Origin: Acanthornis magna
Taxonomy: Eukaryota > Chordata > Aves > Passeriformes > Acanthizidae
DNA: 64,000 bases
NCBI GenBank assembly: GCA_036785705.1
Contig: JAWUZG010000056.1
Coordinates: forward strand, 4,713,001-4,777,000
Direction of reading: 5' to 3'
Position 1 is the first letter of the stretch. The number at the start of each line of letters is the position of its first letter. Of this stretch, positions 39,901-49,890 are shown piece after piece. The notes below the pieces were generated by a model. The model was not told the origin of the DNA and did no database searches. It saw only the letters and a list, made by a program, of their open reading frames with translations. A program made the position numbers and the translations under genes.

Positions 39901-41984
39901 ATATGCTTTAACACACGTGTCAAAGGTAACGTTTTAGGCCTAATTAATTTCTATTCCCACAAATATGCACCAAGATAATCAAGGCTGTGCAATAATCCCA
40001 TTTCAGAGTTATATATGCCCAGCCCTAGCACTGCATAAGACTTTTGAATTACAGATTTTACTTCTTTTATTTAAATATCACACAAATTATTTCCTACTAC
40101 ATTGACTAACAAGCAACAATCTAGACTGGTTCTCTTCAAGCATAAATCCTGCACCAACATGAACATTCACACTTCTTTTTTTAAGCTGTCCTTGTATTTT
40201 CAGTCACATTTTCTTAGAGGAATGATCAGCACAGTCTGAGGTATGGTTTCACTTATTAAAACATATTTGTCACTAGAAAAAACACATGGTTGCACAGATT
40301 AACACCATACCACATTCTATCTACTTCCCCATGCACACTAAAAAGCTGAGATAATAAACAGAACACACAACTACTTTCACTTGGCATATTTAACATGAAA
40401 GGAAGTCCAAAAAAATCTATCCATTAACAAAAAACCACAACAAACAAGCCACAAAAAACCACACAAAACAAACTGAACAAAACAAAACAAAACCATCCCC
40501 AAAAAGTCTTCCTCCAAACACGCAGATACTGTGACAAGACATGTTAGAGAAATAACTGTAAACCAACTGCATTGCATTGAGTTTATCTAGGTAAAACGTG
40601 GTATATATATAATACTTTTATTATCTCAGTACTAATACTACCTTCAACAGACTTGTAGTTCAGGCACTTATAACAATGGACATTTTTTCTTCATATTTCT
40701 CTAAATTGTCAAATACAGTTAAATATTAGCAGATAGTTCTGCATTCTGAAGATAGTATTATTACGACATTCAGTTCAAAGCTAAAATTTTTAATACAATT
40801 CAACAGCTAAAAAAATAAAAATGGATCAACTCAGCAGCATGTGACTAATCAGACTGAGCAGCCTTCCACTATAATCTTTAGAAACCATAAACTTTTATAT
40901 TCAAGATCTTAGATTTGCTGTAATTCTACTGTAAGCTCTGAACATACTTTTCCCATCAAGAATTTATGTTATAATGTTCACAATACTTGCAGGAAATTTA
41001 TTTGGAGTATTAACTTCTACAACAACTGCTCCAAAGAACCTATAAAAAAGCCTGTTGTACACGATGAAAGATAACCAATACAAAGTACCTCAGGAATTCA
41101 GTTTTACCTGAAGGAACGGCTGCGCTGTTCTGGTGGTTTTCACCAGGTGACACAAACAAGTCTTCCTCCCCTTCAGTAGATGAACTGGAAGAAGATTCAG
41201 TACTGAGATCATTCTCACTGGAGCTGCTAGAACTGGGGAGTAAAGCGTACTTTCTTCGAGCTAACACTTCCCGCTTTTTCCTCTGCATTAAAATTCGTTC
41301 TTTTTGGTTCTGTGTCCGCTGCGATGAACTTGTTTTCACAACTCTCTTCCTATATGGAAGTCTTCTTAAAGAACTGTTGTGAAAACAGGGCCTTTTCATC
41401 AATAACCCGGGTACAGAGTCTGCCTCAGTCCGAGGCCACTTTTGTGACCTTGCACCGTGAGTTCTGCTTTGAGTATTCAACACTGCCTGAGGGTGTCTCA
41501 CAGGAGCATCTTTTTCTTCATCAGATGTTACTGTGTCAGAGTCTCCAAAATGCAAACTAGATGAAGGCGAAGAGATACAGTCACTAAAAGAAGAATCATT
41601 GTCTTCACTCTGTGTTTCTAGATGCTGTCTCAATCCTAAGATTCCTTTATTTTCTTTATCGGGACAGTTTTGAGTGTATGAAGGACCAGCCTGCTGGCTC
41701 TTGCGTTTTTTTCGCACCACAATACTCTTTTCTTGGTCTGTATGGTTGCCATTCATATCCTTTTGCTTTTGAGAATCACCACACAAGTGAGAGAATTCAT
41801 TCCCTACTTTACTGGCAATCATCTCAACTTCTGCAGTGAAGCTTTTGGGTGCCCCAATAGGCTCAGGGTTCAAGATGATCCCCTTCAGACTCTCCTGTCT
41901 CTTTGGTGCATCAGAAGGAACTTCACTCTTCATATCCGCTTTTAGAGTATAAACTATATTACATTCAGGAGTCCATTTAGACAT
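9846..41984 (-). CDS. RNF111: RNF111 / Arkadia E3 ubiquitin ligase, complete coding region
   Basis: Nuclear RING-H2 ubiquitin ligase that degrades the SMAD repressors SnoN/Ski and SMAD7 and so amplifies TGF-beta/Nodal signalling; also a SUMO-targeted ligase. Thirteen coding exons join in frame into 993 codons plus stop, close to human (994): 41108-41984, 32112-32238, 30266-30429, 27377-27574, 26208-26527, 25112-25367, 23498-23849, 20610-20735, 19833-19959, 12525-12617, 11510-11605, 10517-10644 and 9846-9963. Landmarks in order: MSKWTPE start; basic and serine-rich region (about 90-285); SUMO-interacting motifs VVVI (299-302), VEIV (325-328) and VVDL (381-384); His-rich tract with seven His at 514-520; Pro/Gln/His-rich middle; NRGA (893-896) and TIER (900-903); C-terminal RING-H2 with C941, C944, C959, H961, H964, C967, C978 and C981. 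Junctions are GT/AG except a GC donor after exon 6. Confidence 0.97.
10517..10644 (-). CDS. RNF111: RNF111 exon 13: start of RING-H2
   Basis: 128 nt, residues 913-955. [20 protein letters not shown], an acidic stretch, then [18 protein letters not shown] with the first RING cysteine pair (C941, C944). Donor GTCAG|GTAAAT. Confidence 0.97.
11510..11605 (-). CDS. RNF111: RNF111 exon 12: NRGA/TIER region
   Basis: 96 nt, phase 0-0, residues 881-912. [19 protein letters not shown] then [13 protein letters not shown]. The NRGA and TIER elements next to the RING are needed in mammals for Arkadia to act on its substrates. Donor AAG|GTGAGG. Confidence 0.96.
12525..12617 (-). CDS. RNF111: RNF111 exon 11
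   Basis: 93 nt, phase 0-0, residues 850-880: [19 protein letters not shown] and [10 protein letters not shown]. Acceptor TTTGAATAG, weaker donor GAG|GTTTGT. Confidence 0.96.
12618..19832. other. RNF111 intron 10
   Basis: 7.2 kb, AT-rich. It holds a CTC-repeat near 13319-13336, a GT-rich low-complexity tract at 16205-16290 and a short CA run near 17789. I recognise no transposon or exon in it. A block of more balanced composition at 16440-16740 is unexplained. Confidence 0.6.
16205..16290. repeat. GT-rich low-complexity tract
   Basis: Plus strand is almost only G and T (ggggtttgtttggggttttt and similar), the complement of the AC-rich tracts elsewhere in the window. Confidence 0.85.
19833..19959 (-). 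CDS. RNF111: RNF111 exon 10
   Basis: 127 nt, residues 807-849. [20 protein letters not shown] and [19 protein letters not shown]. Acceptor GTGTGACAG, donor ATG|GTAAGG. Confidence 0.96.
20610..20735 (-). CDS. RNF111: RNF111 exon 9
   Basis: 126 nt, residues 765-807. [20 protein letters not shown] and [13 protein letters not shown], nearly identical to the mammalian protein. Acceptor TTGTTTAG, donor CCTG|GTGAGT. Confidence 0.96.
20736..23497. other. RNF111 intron 8
   Basis: 2.8 kb. No recognised repeat or exon. The short open frames near 22230-22500 and 23137-23331 are unrecognised and lack matching splice borders that I could confirm. Confidence 0.5.
23498..23849 (-). CDS. RNF111: RNF111 exon 8: Pro/His-rich region
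   Basis: 352 nt, residues 648-765. [33 protein letters not shown] and [19 protein letters not shown]. Acceptor TTTTCATTGCAG, donor CCAAC|GTATGT. Confidence 0.96.
24150..24690 (-). mobile_element. CR1 LINE 3' fragment (minus orientation) in RNF111 intron 7
   Basis: About 540 bp matching the CR1 3' tail in reverse: ttagaagggacctttaagat at the low end (reverse of the CR1 terminus), then CR1 segments such as catgtccagcctggccttga, ggaggaatttcttccttaaa and gaagctgtattccaggtggg. 5'-truncated and with broken frames, so inactive. It shares RNF111's transcriptional orientation. Confidence 0.93.
25112..25367 (-). CDS. RNF111: RNF111 exon 7
   Basis: 256 nt when the middle acceptor is used, residues 563-648: [18 protein letters not shown] through [19 protein letters not shown]. 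The acceptor is a tandem TTTCAGCAGCAG, so the exon could begin at 25370, 25367 or 25364, adding or removing glutamine. Donor CCTT|GTAAGT. Confidence 0.94.
25600..25680. repeat. AC-rich low-complexity tract in RNF111 intron 6
   Basis: Runs of A and C on the plus strand (caaaaacccccaaagccgcc region); no unit period is clear. Confidence 0.8.
26208..26527 (-). CDS. RNF111: RNF111 exon 6: His-rich segment, GC donor
   Basis: 320 nt, residues 456-562. Contains [15 protein letters not shown] and a histidine-rich tract (seven His at 514-520), ending SGTSYHEQ. The frame requires the exon to end GAGCAG|GCATGT, a GC donor rather than GT; conservation of the protein across the junction (HEQ then QALPVDL) supports this. 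Confidence 0.95.
27377..27574 (-). CDS. RNF111: RNF111 exon 5: Ser/Thr/Pro-rich linker
   Basis: 198 nt, residues 390-456. [15 protein letters not shown] followed by Ser/Thr/Ala-rich, poorly conserved sequence. Donor GGAG|GTATGG, acceptor TTTCACTAG. Confidence 0.93.
27575..30265. other. RNF111 intron 4
   Basis: 2.7 kb, AT-rich. A more GC-balanced, unrecognised block lies at 28795-28960. No exon or named repeat seen. Confidence 0.5.
30266..30429 (-). CDS. RNF111: RNF111 exon 4: SUMO-interacting motif 3
   Basis: 164 nt, residues 335-390. Arg/Ser-rich segment then [11 protein letters not shown], the third SUMO-interacting motif. Acceptor TTTGTTAAG, donor GATG|GTAAGT. Confidence 0.96.
30430..32111. 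other. RNF111 intron 3
   Basis: 1.7 kb, AT-rich; nothing recognised. Confidence 0.5.
32112..32238 (-). CDS. RNF111: RNF111 exon 3: SUMO-interacting motifs 1 and 2
   Basis: 127 nt, phase 1 to 2, residues 293-335. Contains [11 protein letters not shown] and [10 protein letters not shown], the first two SUMO-interacting motifs of Arkadia, at almost the human positions. Acceptor CCTCATCAG, donor ACAG|GTTTGC. Confidence 0.96.
38988..39004. repeat. TTA/TAA microsatellite
   Basis: About six tandem copies of the trinucleotide TTA within AT-rich intron 2 of RNF111. Confidence 0.75.
40430..40505. repeat. AC-rich low-complexity tract in RNF111 intron 2
   Basis: Plus strand nearly all A and C with repeated aaacaaaacaaaac pieces. 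Confidence 0.85.
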
Positions 41985-42003
41985 GGAAAGATTTAAGGAA
42001 GGC
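41108..42003 (-). CDS. RNF111: RNF111 exon 2: start codon, residues 1-293
   Basis: Acceptor TTTTATTTTCTAG, 19 nt of 5' UTR, then ATG at 41982-41984. 877 coding nt, ending phase 1 at TCAG|GTAAAA. Encodes the N-terminal region with [18 protein letters not shown], basic [15 protein letters not shown], and two serine runs around [13 protein letters not shown] and [17 protein letters not shown]. It is by far the largest exon, as in mammals. Confidence 0.97.
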
Positions 42004-43204
42004 CTAGAAAATAAAACAGATAAGCATCAAGAAAAGAAGCATTGGATTTTTCCAAAGCAAAGCTGAAATAAGAGAAAACCCATTTACTGCTAGGACTAAT
42101 CCCCCAGTGGGAATATCAAAACAACAGTAACCAAAATACAGCTGTTTCAAAATATTAAGAATATTGCTTGACAAAGTAATTTTTCATTAAAACAGAACTC
42201 TTATAATTTGCATTGATGGGAAGTTCTTATGGTCAGTGAAAACCTTCTCACTTTCACAGAGCAAATATTGCTTCATGTCACCTGCAAAACATATGATGTC
42301 TGCTTTACTGATACTTAAGCATGGCAGTTACAGGCTACTGCTTACAGAAGTTACCTGAGTTTTGGCTAAATAGCTCCCACAGCCATCAGCTAAAATGCAT
42401 GTTTAAATAAGGGCTATATCTTTCCCTGCAGCAGAACATATGGACAGTAAATACTTCAACACAATACATGGTGGTGTATGGTGTCAACTGAGCTATAAAA
42501 GTCAGTTACTTAGAATTCATCGTTCTTTTCTGACATGAAAAGGAATGAAACAGGTATTTTGAACTGTTATTATTTTGGGGCAAAGTAATAAAAATCCATT
42601 TATTACCTTGAGTCTCTTTTAAAAACCACCATACATCAGCAGTATGGTGTACAAAGTTATTTTCAGTCCATGTACTTTTGACTCTCGTCCCATGACAGAA
42701 ACTGAGCATATCATATCATATGTTCCCTTAGCAGTTGGTACCTGGCAGGTTCCCCTCCCTACCAAAATATAAAGCTGTCAATGTACAACATTAGCCTCAA
42801 AGAAATACTTTTGTACTGGAAGGCTACTGAGACACAGACAACAGTAACGTCAGTAATAGATCCATGTTCAATCTGCTTCATCTGACATCTCTGCCTTTGG
42901 TTTAAATTCCCAAAAGGGAGTGATGAAACAATTTGGTTCTCACTGTGAAAAACACTGAAACACTCCTTAATGTAACTAGTATCAGGGTTTTTATGCCTTA
43001 GCTGGATAAGGCTATAGTAGATACCTGACAGCTTACAAGGAGTTGTGCTGAACTACCAAAAGGCTGCTTAAGAAAACATGGGCAACAATACCTTAAGTGG
43101 AAATAGGGCTCCCTAAGCAGCACAGCTGCAATCTGCATGAAGCTGCAAAAAACATCTGAGCTATCGAGAAAGAGCAACCAACAACAGCCACCCAGAGGCA
43201 CTCT

Positions 43205-44009
43205 GACAGGCCTATGAGGTTGGTCTGCATGAACCTTACAAAGTTCAACAAGGCTAAGTGCAAGGTCTTGCACCTGGGCTGGGGCAATCCCAAACACAAA
43301 TACAGGCTGGGGAGAGAAAGGAGTGCGAGTAACTCTGGGGAGAAGAACTTAAGAGGGTGTTAACAGCTGAGAAACTGGACATGACCTGGCACTGAGTGCT
43401 GGCAGCCCAGAAATTCAATTATAGCCTGGACTGGCTCAAAAGAAGCATGTCCAGCAGGCCAAGGGAGGGGATTTTCCCTCTGTTCCAGCTGGACTAATGT
43501 GTCCAGCTCTGGAGCTTCCAGCATAAGAAAGATGTGGAGCTGCTGGAGCAAGACCACAGGAGGGCCATGAAGATGCTTTGAGGGGTGGAGCATCTGTCCT
43601 GTGAAGACAGATTGAGAGAGGTGGGGTTCTTCAGCTGGAGAAGAAAAAGCTCCAAGGAGACCTTACAGCACCTTCCAGTATCTAAAGGGGCTCCAAGATT
43701 GCTGGGGATAGACTTTTGACAAGGGCATGTAATGACAAGACAAGGGGGAATGGCTTCAAACCGAAAGAGGACATGTTTAGATTAGATATGAGGAGGAAAT
43801 TCTTCCCTGTGAGAGTGGTGAGGCACTGGAACAGGTTGCCAAGAGAAGCTGTGGATGTCCCATCCCTGGAAGTGTCCAAAGAAAAGTTGGATGGGCCTTT
43901 AAGAAACGTGGTCTAGGAGAAGATGTCCTTGTCCATGGCAGGGAAGTTGGCAGTAGATGACTTTTAAGGTTTCTTCCAACCCACACCATTCTATGGTGAT
44001 TCTGTGATC
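43205..44009 (+). mobile_element. CR1 LINE 3' fragment (plus orientation) in RNF111 intron 1
   Basis: About 800 bp from the end of the CR1 reverse-transcriptase ORF to the 3' terminus. Decayed ORF pieces include HWNRLPREAVDVPSLE near 43830, and a 66-codon frame stays open at 43716-43916. It ends ttctatggtgattctgtgat, the expected degenerate ATTCTATG-type CR1 tail. Frame breaks before 43716 make it inactive. It lies antisense to RNF111. Confidence 0.95.
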
Positions 44010-47000
44010 TACGGCAGGTAAAGCAGCCCTGCCCACTCAGGTCCATAATCCTCTGCCTGACTCTCCAAATGCTTCAAAATGCTAATGCATTCTCACAGGC
44101 TAGTATTTGATGCTTGCATGTAATTTGTCATAGAAGAAATCAATACAAGATGGAGACTACAGAACAGATTTAAATAAGAACTCTTCAGACTGTTTCGCAA
44201 ACTGATGCTTTCAGGAGCAGCTGTGAGCTAGCTGTTCTTGACAGACTCTAAAGAATTACTTATTTCAGTTTGCAATGGGTATAAACTGATGCATCATCCC
44301 AGGCAGCCTGGGTTCTCTTCACAGCCATAAGCAACTAACACTACTACTTCATGTGATGTAATCTGGAATAAAAACTTGGCAAAAGGCATATGTGCTGCAG
44401 AACTAACATCTAAAGAAGCCACAAGTTCACAGGATCTTTCTGGAGATCAAGAACCTTTTGGATCCTAGAACCCCAGCTGAAACACCCTGTTTGAATGTTC
44501 TTACTGGAAATCCTGCAAACATTTGTAACAATTACTGTTAAATACAAGGCCTATATCCTGTGGCAAGAATGCGTTGCTGCTCTCTATTGGAATTACAACA
44601 GACAGACACATCTCACATCGAAGTCAAAAGCTAACTTCATGCAAGTTGGAATAAACCTCCTCTTGCCAGTATAGACAACAGGTTCCTACTTCATCAAAGC
44701 ATAACTTTTTTTAAAGTAAAGTAAGTTTTAGTGGAGTGCACTATATAAGGCTACCCTTTTCTTTAGGGCTGAAAAAAAGAAACTGCAAAATTGGGAAAAA
44801 AATAGAATAAACATTAAGAGTGTAAAAAGTCTACATAACAAACAAAGACTACTTAAGCTGTGGAGTTCAGCTGTCTACCCTTTGGTGCTTCTGACAGCTC
44901 CAGCTCTTACACAGTCCTCACCATGCTCATCCATACCCTCACACACATGCACCATCTTTCTCTGAAAAATTAAGACCAAGACTTCCATTTTATCAAGTTT
45001 CTAATAAGGACAGGAATACAGCATTCAAACCTTCTACAAGCACACAGAGAACAAGCAATACATAGTACTTTTTCTCATCCTCCCAAGGTCACCTTTTAGC
45101 TCTGCTATTTATGCACTGCTGTTTTACAGAAATGTAATACAGTCTAGTCAGCCTTCACCCCACTTCAAAAGCAAGTCACACTCTCCCACAATAACCCTGT
45201 ATTCCATCACAAGATTTTTTAGAAAATCCACAAAATACTTCAATTCTGGGGGAAAAAATATTATTGTATTCAGAAAGCTTATTTTCTTTGAACACAATCA
45301 TAACTTGCCCGCATATCATACATGTCCAGCCTATATACAATTATTTCCTGTCCTTTTAACATGGTAACTTCAGAATCAAAGAGAATTGACCCCTTAATTT
45401 TTCTTAAGAAACAAAAATCTGAACATTTTCCCATTATGTGAGCACAATCAGGGGCTGATTTACAAAGGATTCTGCTCTACTCATTGAAGTGCTACCCCTC
45501 CATTTTACTATTAAAGTGGAAGAATCTCCATCAGTATGAAAATTCTGCATTGTGAATGTGATTATCTTTGAATAAGCTCTGTTTACTGTAGTGCAGAGGC
45601 CACTGTGCTGAAATACAGATATAGTTATTTAAGTTACAGCAAAAAAAATTAGAGCAATGACATTTACAGTTTAAGAAACCTCAGACTACTCTAAGATGAC
45701 AAAACACTGAAATTACCCCACAGTGAAAACTAGTGCTTCTGGAACATTATTTACTGGCTTAGTTTTATTCCAACAGGCAGCCTAGATACACTAGCCAGTT
45801 AACATAGATTCAAGCATTTTCTATATTTTTACTCTTGAAACCATGGGAATTCAACGAAGTAATCAGGAACTCTTCATTTTTGCTAACCAGTACAGAGCCT
45901 GAAGGACTGCTTACTCACAGGAGAGCTGCTGACTTCCACCTACAAAATTACACAACGGCTTAAACAGGAGTGGTTTTGAGGTGAATGACAGCAATCAACA
46001 GTGAAAAATAATCCATTCCTTCACTATTTAGAAATGCTATTACAAACTCAAACAAAAAATTTGACCAAAAAAAGACAAAAGCTGGACTAGATTTCAACCC
46101 ATTTTTAGTATCTTCAGTGGTTAGACATAAATACCAATAGTACATTCTTTTACACAGAAGACAAAATTTAAGAGTGACTACAAAAATATTATGCAAATAA
46201 TTAAGTCATTAGAATGAGCTTATCTGCTGTTAAACATTTAGAAGATCCTACAGTATCTACCTCTAATTAAAAGTAGTCCTCAGAAGTTTTTTCAAAAAGC
46301 AGCAACATGAAGTAAGAAAGTTCAATCAGCATTGGTGTTCCTCCTTCCTATCAAAACATTTACCTACTGACTTACTATACCAAAACTTTGAGAGGAAACA
46401 TGGGTAAGCATCTTCTTTTTCATTGTGACTCAATGAAGTGTTGTTAAGACAGCTTCCTGAAAACTATAAATAGTTGTTCTAAGTTCCCCTCTCAGGTGTA
46501 TGACTATTTAAAATCATGAAGTGCACATGACTTCCATCCATTCTTTTCACCACTTAAAACCATTTGTATTAATCATTCCAAGGCATACAGCAGTGCAAGA
46601 AAATTCATGCAAACTGGGAAGTCCCTGGAAACAGCTAACTCAAAAAACAAAGAGATCTTTACAGCAAGCAAGTTCATGATCACATATCAAAGCAAAACAC
46701 ACTTGAGTTATAACATGGAGCAAAGGATTTTGTCATTAATAATTAATTTCTTCATAAGCAATCAAAAGAATGTAGCATTAAAGCACTATAAAACAATAAA
46801 ATGCTTCATTATATAACATATAACTCAATTTTTTAGTATAACCTTGGTTGATGAATACATGTGATCCAATATATCATTACCCTGTAAATGTACTTTCAGC
46901 TACATTTTGAAATATAGTCAACTCCCTTCACCAACAAGAAACAATCTCCTTGCACTTGTAGTCCCTTTATTCAGTCCTAACTCGTTTTCTTTGCATATGG

Positions 47001-48765
47001 TCACTGAACTCACAATTAACTTTTAAAACTAATTCCCTTCCCTGATATACAGCTTATATCAAATTTTATTTTTAACATTATTTTTACTCTGATAAGCTAA
47101 CACTGGTACTGTTAAGTTAATGAGAAAACCTTTCTTTCCTTCCATTAAAAAGATGTATTCTTATTCTTTCAACAAGGCTTTTCCATTAGATATATCAAGA
47201 AACAGGAAAATGAAAAAGGTTACAACACTCATACAAGGCCTTCAGCAAAGTGAGAAAACTTAAGCATTGCCCCTTTCCAATCTCAAGGGCAGGCAGCCAT
47301 GCAAGACCGATTCCTGCATGGCCCTGATACAGTGGAGGATGACAGAAGGTGTAGGAGCCACTTCAGAAGTTGTACCCCCAACTCAATCCCCGGAGATCAA
47401 ATCTCAGTGCTCTCATGCCCTGCTGCTTCAACAAAATAAAGAACTCACTGAGCAGCTCACAAAAAAACTGCCACTCACTTTCCTAACAGAGGCAATCCTG
47501 CCTTATTCATTTCATTTCTATCAAATAGGGACAACCTATTTGCCTGTATAATTCAGAGTAGGTAACAAGAAGAGAAACATCAAATATTCAGTTCCACTAT
47601 CAGGAAAACTAGTGCAATCAGATTTCAAAACTTAATTGCATTATTCTTCACTTTTGGTTGCTCTTTACTTTTTACTACTTCATTAGAAAAACAGGGCTCT
47701 TTCAAAGCTTGTTGCAACTAGTAAATTTTAGCATCCTATATATTGGTCTTCTAATCTTTGACAGAAGATGAAGCAACTGGTAAGTTACAGATCTATGCAT
47801 TTTATACAACAGCAACAATAAGAAAGTAATCTGAAATTCTATAGCATTTGCTTTGATATTATGTATCTTTATTCACAGGACAATACAAAATACCATTGCA
47901 AACCACTCTCAATTTCCTTTCTGTACTTTAATGCAGCTGTGGTGATGACTACCATTTTTGAATGACAAAATTACTCGAAAATTCTCCAAGCACAATACTT
48001 ACCTTCTGCCCTACAGAAAGGTACAGTGTTTTAGAATAACATACATTTTATTAGTTACTAACTGCATGATAATGTTCTTGAAACAGGTTCTTGCTCACAG
48101 ACTGCCAAAGCCAGCCCAGTACATCCACCCCAGACAGAAGGGTTTGTGTGTGCTTTGTAGAGGTGCTACTACTACATGAGCCACAGCAATGCAAGGAGAC
48201 TTAGCCACTCCTTGAAGGCAATTCTAAGAACCATCACTGGCTTGGAAAGTCTACTCTTGAAGTGAAACAAGCTTATTTCAAGTTCAGTACTACCCTTACT
48301 AACCTTTGCAAAGCCATCTCAAAGTCAGACCACAGTAACTGTACCATCAAGTACTGTAATGAACAGTATGCAACCCACGGACCAGCAAAATCTCCTTAAT
48401 TTTATCCCCCAAAAAAAATTTCTCTGGGACCTTCAAGGTTTGCTTCCTGATGTCTAAGTCAATTCAATTCATTACAGCAATTATCTTGTAACAGAAATGT
48501 CAGGCCACCTATAGGACACCTACAGAATACTTCCATTGTGCCATGGTGCCATTCACCTCTGAGACTTAACAGCACTGTACTCCTAGGGAGAGACTATGGA
48601 AGTGTTGCCTCACCTCTTCCAACAGAATCCAGCACACGACAGCTATGAACAGAAGAGCTCTTCAGGACAGGATCTGTGGCCTGGCTCCAGGTGGAACAGA
48701 AAAAAAAATGCATGGAACATGTGCAGCTGGAGGCACCTCATATTTGGTGGTGAGCTAAGAGCAAT

Positions 48766-49890
48766 TCTGCAGAGCCCCCTGAGCACAGGTGAACTGTCCT
48801 ACAGAGCCCTCTGAGCACAGGTGAGCTGTCCTACAGAGCCCTCTGAGCACAGGTGAGCTGTCCTACAGAGCCCTCTGAGCACAGGTGAGCTGTCCTACAG
48901 AGCCCTCTGAGCACAGGTGAGCTGTCCTGCACAGAGCTCTCTGAGCACAGGTGAGCTGTCCTACAGAGCCCTCTGAGCACAGGTGAGCTGTCCTGCACAG
49001 AGCTCTCTGAGCACAGGTGAGCTGTCCTACAGAGCCCTCTGAGCACAGGTGAGCTGTCCTGCACAGAGCTCTCTGAGCACAGGTGAGCTGTCCTGCACAG
49101 AGCCCTCTGAGCACAGGTGAGCTGTCCTGCACAGAGCTCTCTGAGCACAGGTGAGCTGTCCTACAGAGCCCTCTGAGCACAGGTGAGCTGTCCTACAGAG
49201 CCCTCTGAACACAGGTGAGCTGTCCTACAGAGCCCTCTGAACACAGGTGAGCTGTCCTGCACAGAGCCCTCTGAGCACAGGTGAGCTGTCCTACAGAGCC
49301 CTCTGAGCACAGGTGAGCTGTCCTACAGAGCCCTCTGAACACAGGTGAGCTGTCCTACAGAGCCCCCTGAGCACAGGTGAGCTGTTCTGCACAGAGCCCT
49401 CTGTGCACAGGTGAGCTGTCCTGCACAGAGCCCTCTGAGCACAGGTGAGCTGTCCTGCACAGAGCCCTCTGAGCACAGGTGAGCTGTCCTGCACAGAGCC
49501 CTCTGAGCACAGGTGAGCTGTCCTGCACAGAGCCCTCTGTGCACAGGTGAGCTGTCCTGCACAGAGCCCTCTGAGCACAGGTGAGCTGTCCTGCACAGAG
49601 CCCTCTGAGCACAGGTGAGCTGTCCTACAGAGCCCTCTGAGCACAGGTGAGCTGTCCTACAGAGCCCTCTGAGCACAGGTGAGCTGTTCTGTACAGAGCC
49701 CTCTGAGCACAGGTGAGCTGTCCTACAGAGCCCTCTGAGCACAGGTGAGCTGTCCTACAGAGCCCTCTGAGCACAGGTGAGCTGTTCTGTACAGAGCCCT
49801 CTGAGCACAGGTGAGCTGTCCTGCACAGAGCCCCCTGAGCACAGGTGAGCTGTTCTGCACAGAGCCCTCTGAGCACAGGTGAGCTGTCCT
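48766..49890. repeat. 34-copy 32/34-bp minisatellite in RNF111 intron 1
   Basis: Tandem array of about 1.12 kb. Each unit has the core CACAGGTGAGCTGTCCT, followed by CTACAGAGCCCTCTGAG-type sequence (32 bp) or a variant with GCACAGAG in place of ACAGAG (34 bp). I count 34 copies of CACAGGTGA. Variants include GAACAC, GTGCAC, TGTTCTGTAC and GCTCT. There are no unique spacers, so this is not a CRISPR array. Because 32 and 34 are not multiples of three and the unit lacks stops on the minus strand, several 100-140-codon open frames arise by construction and are not genes. Confidence 0.97.

Larger units (their letters stand above)
32239..41107. other. RNF111 intron 2
   Basis: 8.9 kb. Mostly AT-rich unique sequence, with an unexplained GC-rich block at 36190-36610, a TTA microsatellite near 38988-39004 and an AC-rich tract at 40430-40505. 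No recognised transposon or exon. Confidence 0.6.

Noticed and set aside
43716..43916. 66-codon frame HWNRLPREAVD-type
   Set aside because: It is the decayed end of the CR1 reverse-transcriptase ORF, already part of the mobile element entry, and not a host gene.
48766..49890. CRISPR-like direct repeats
   Set aside because: Units are contiguous with no unique spacers, and the genome is that of a vertebrate. It is a minisatellite.
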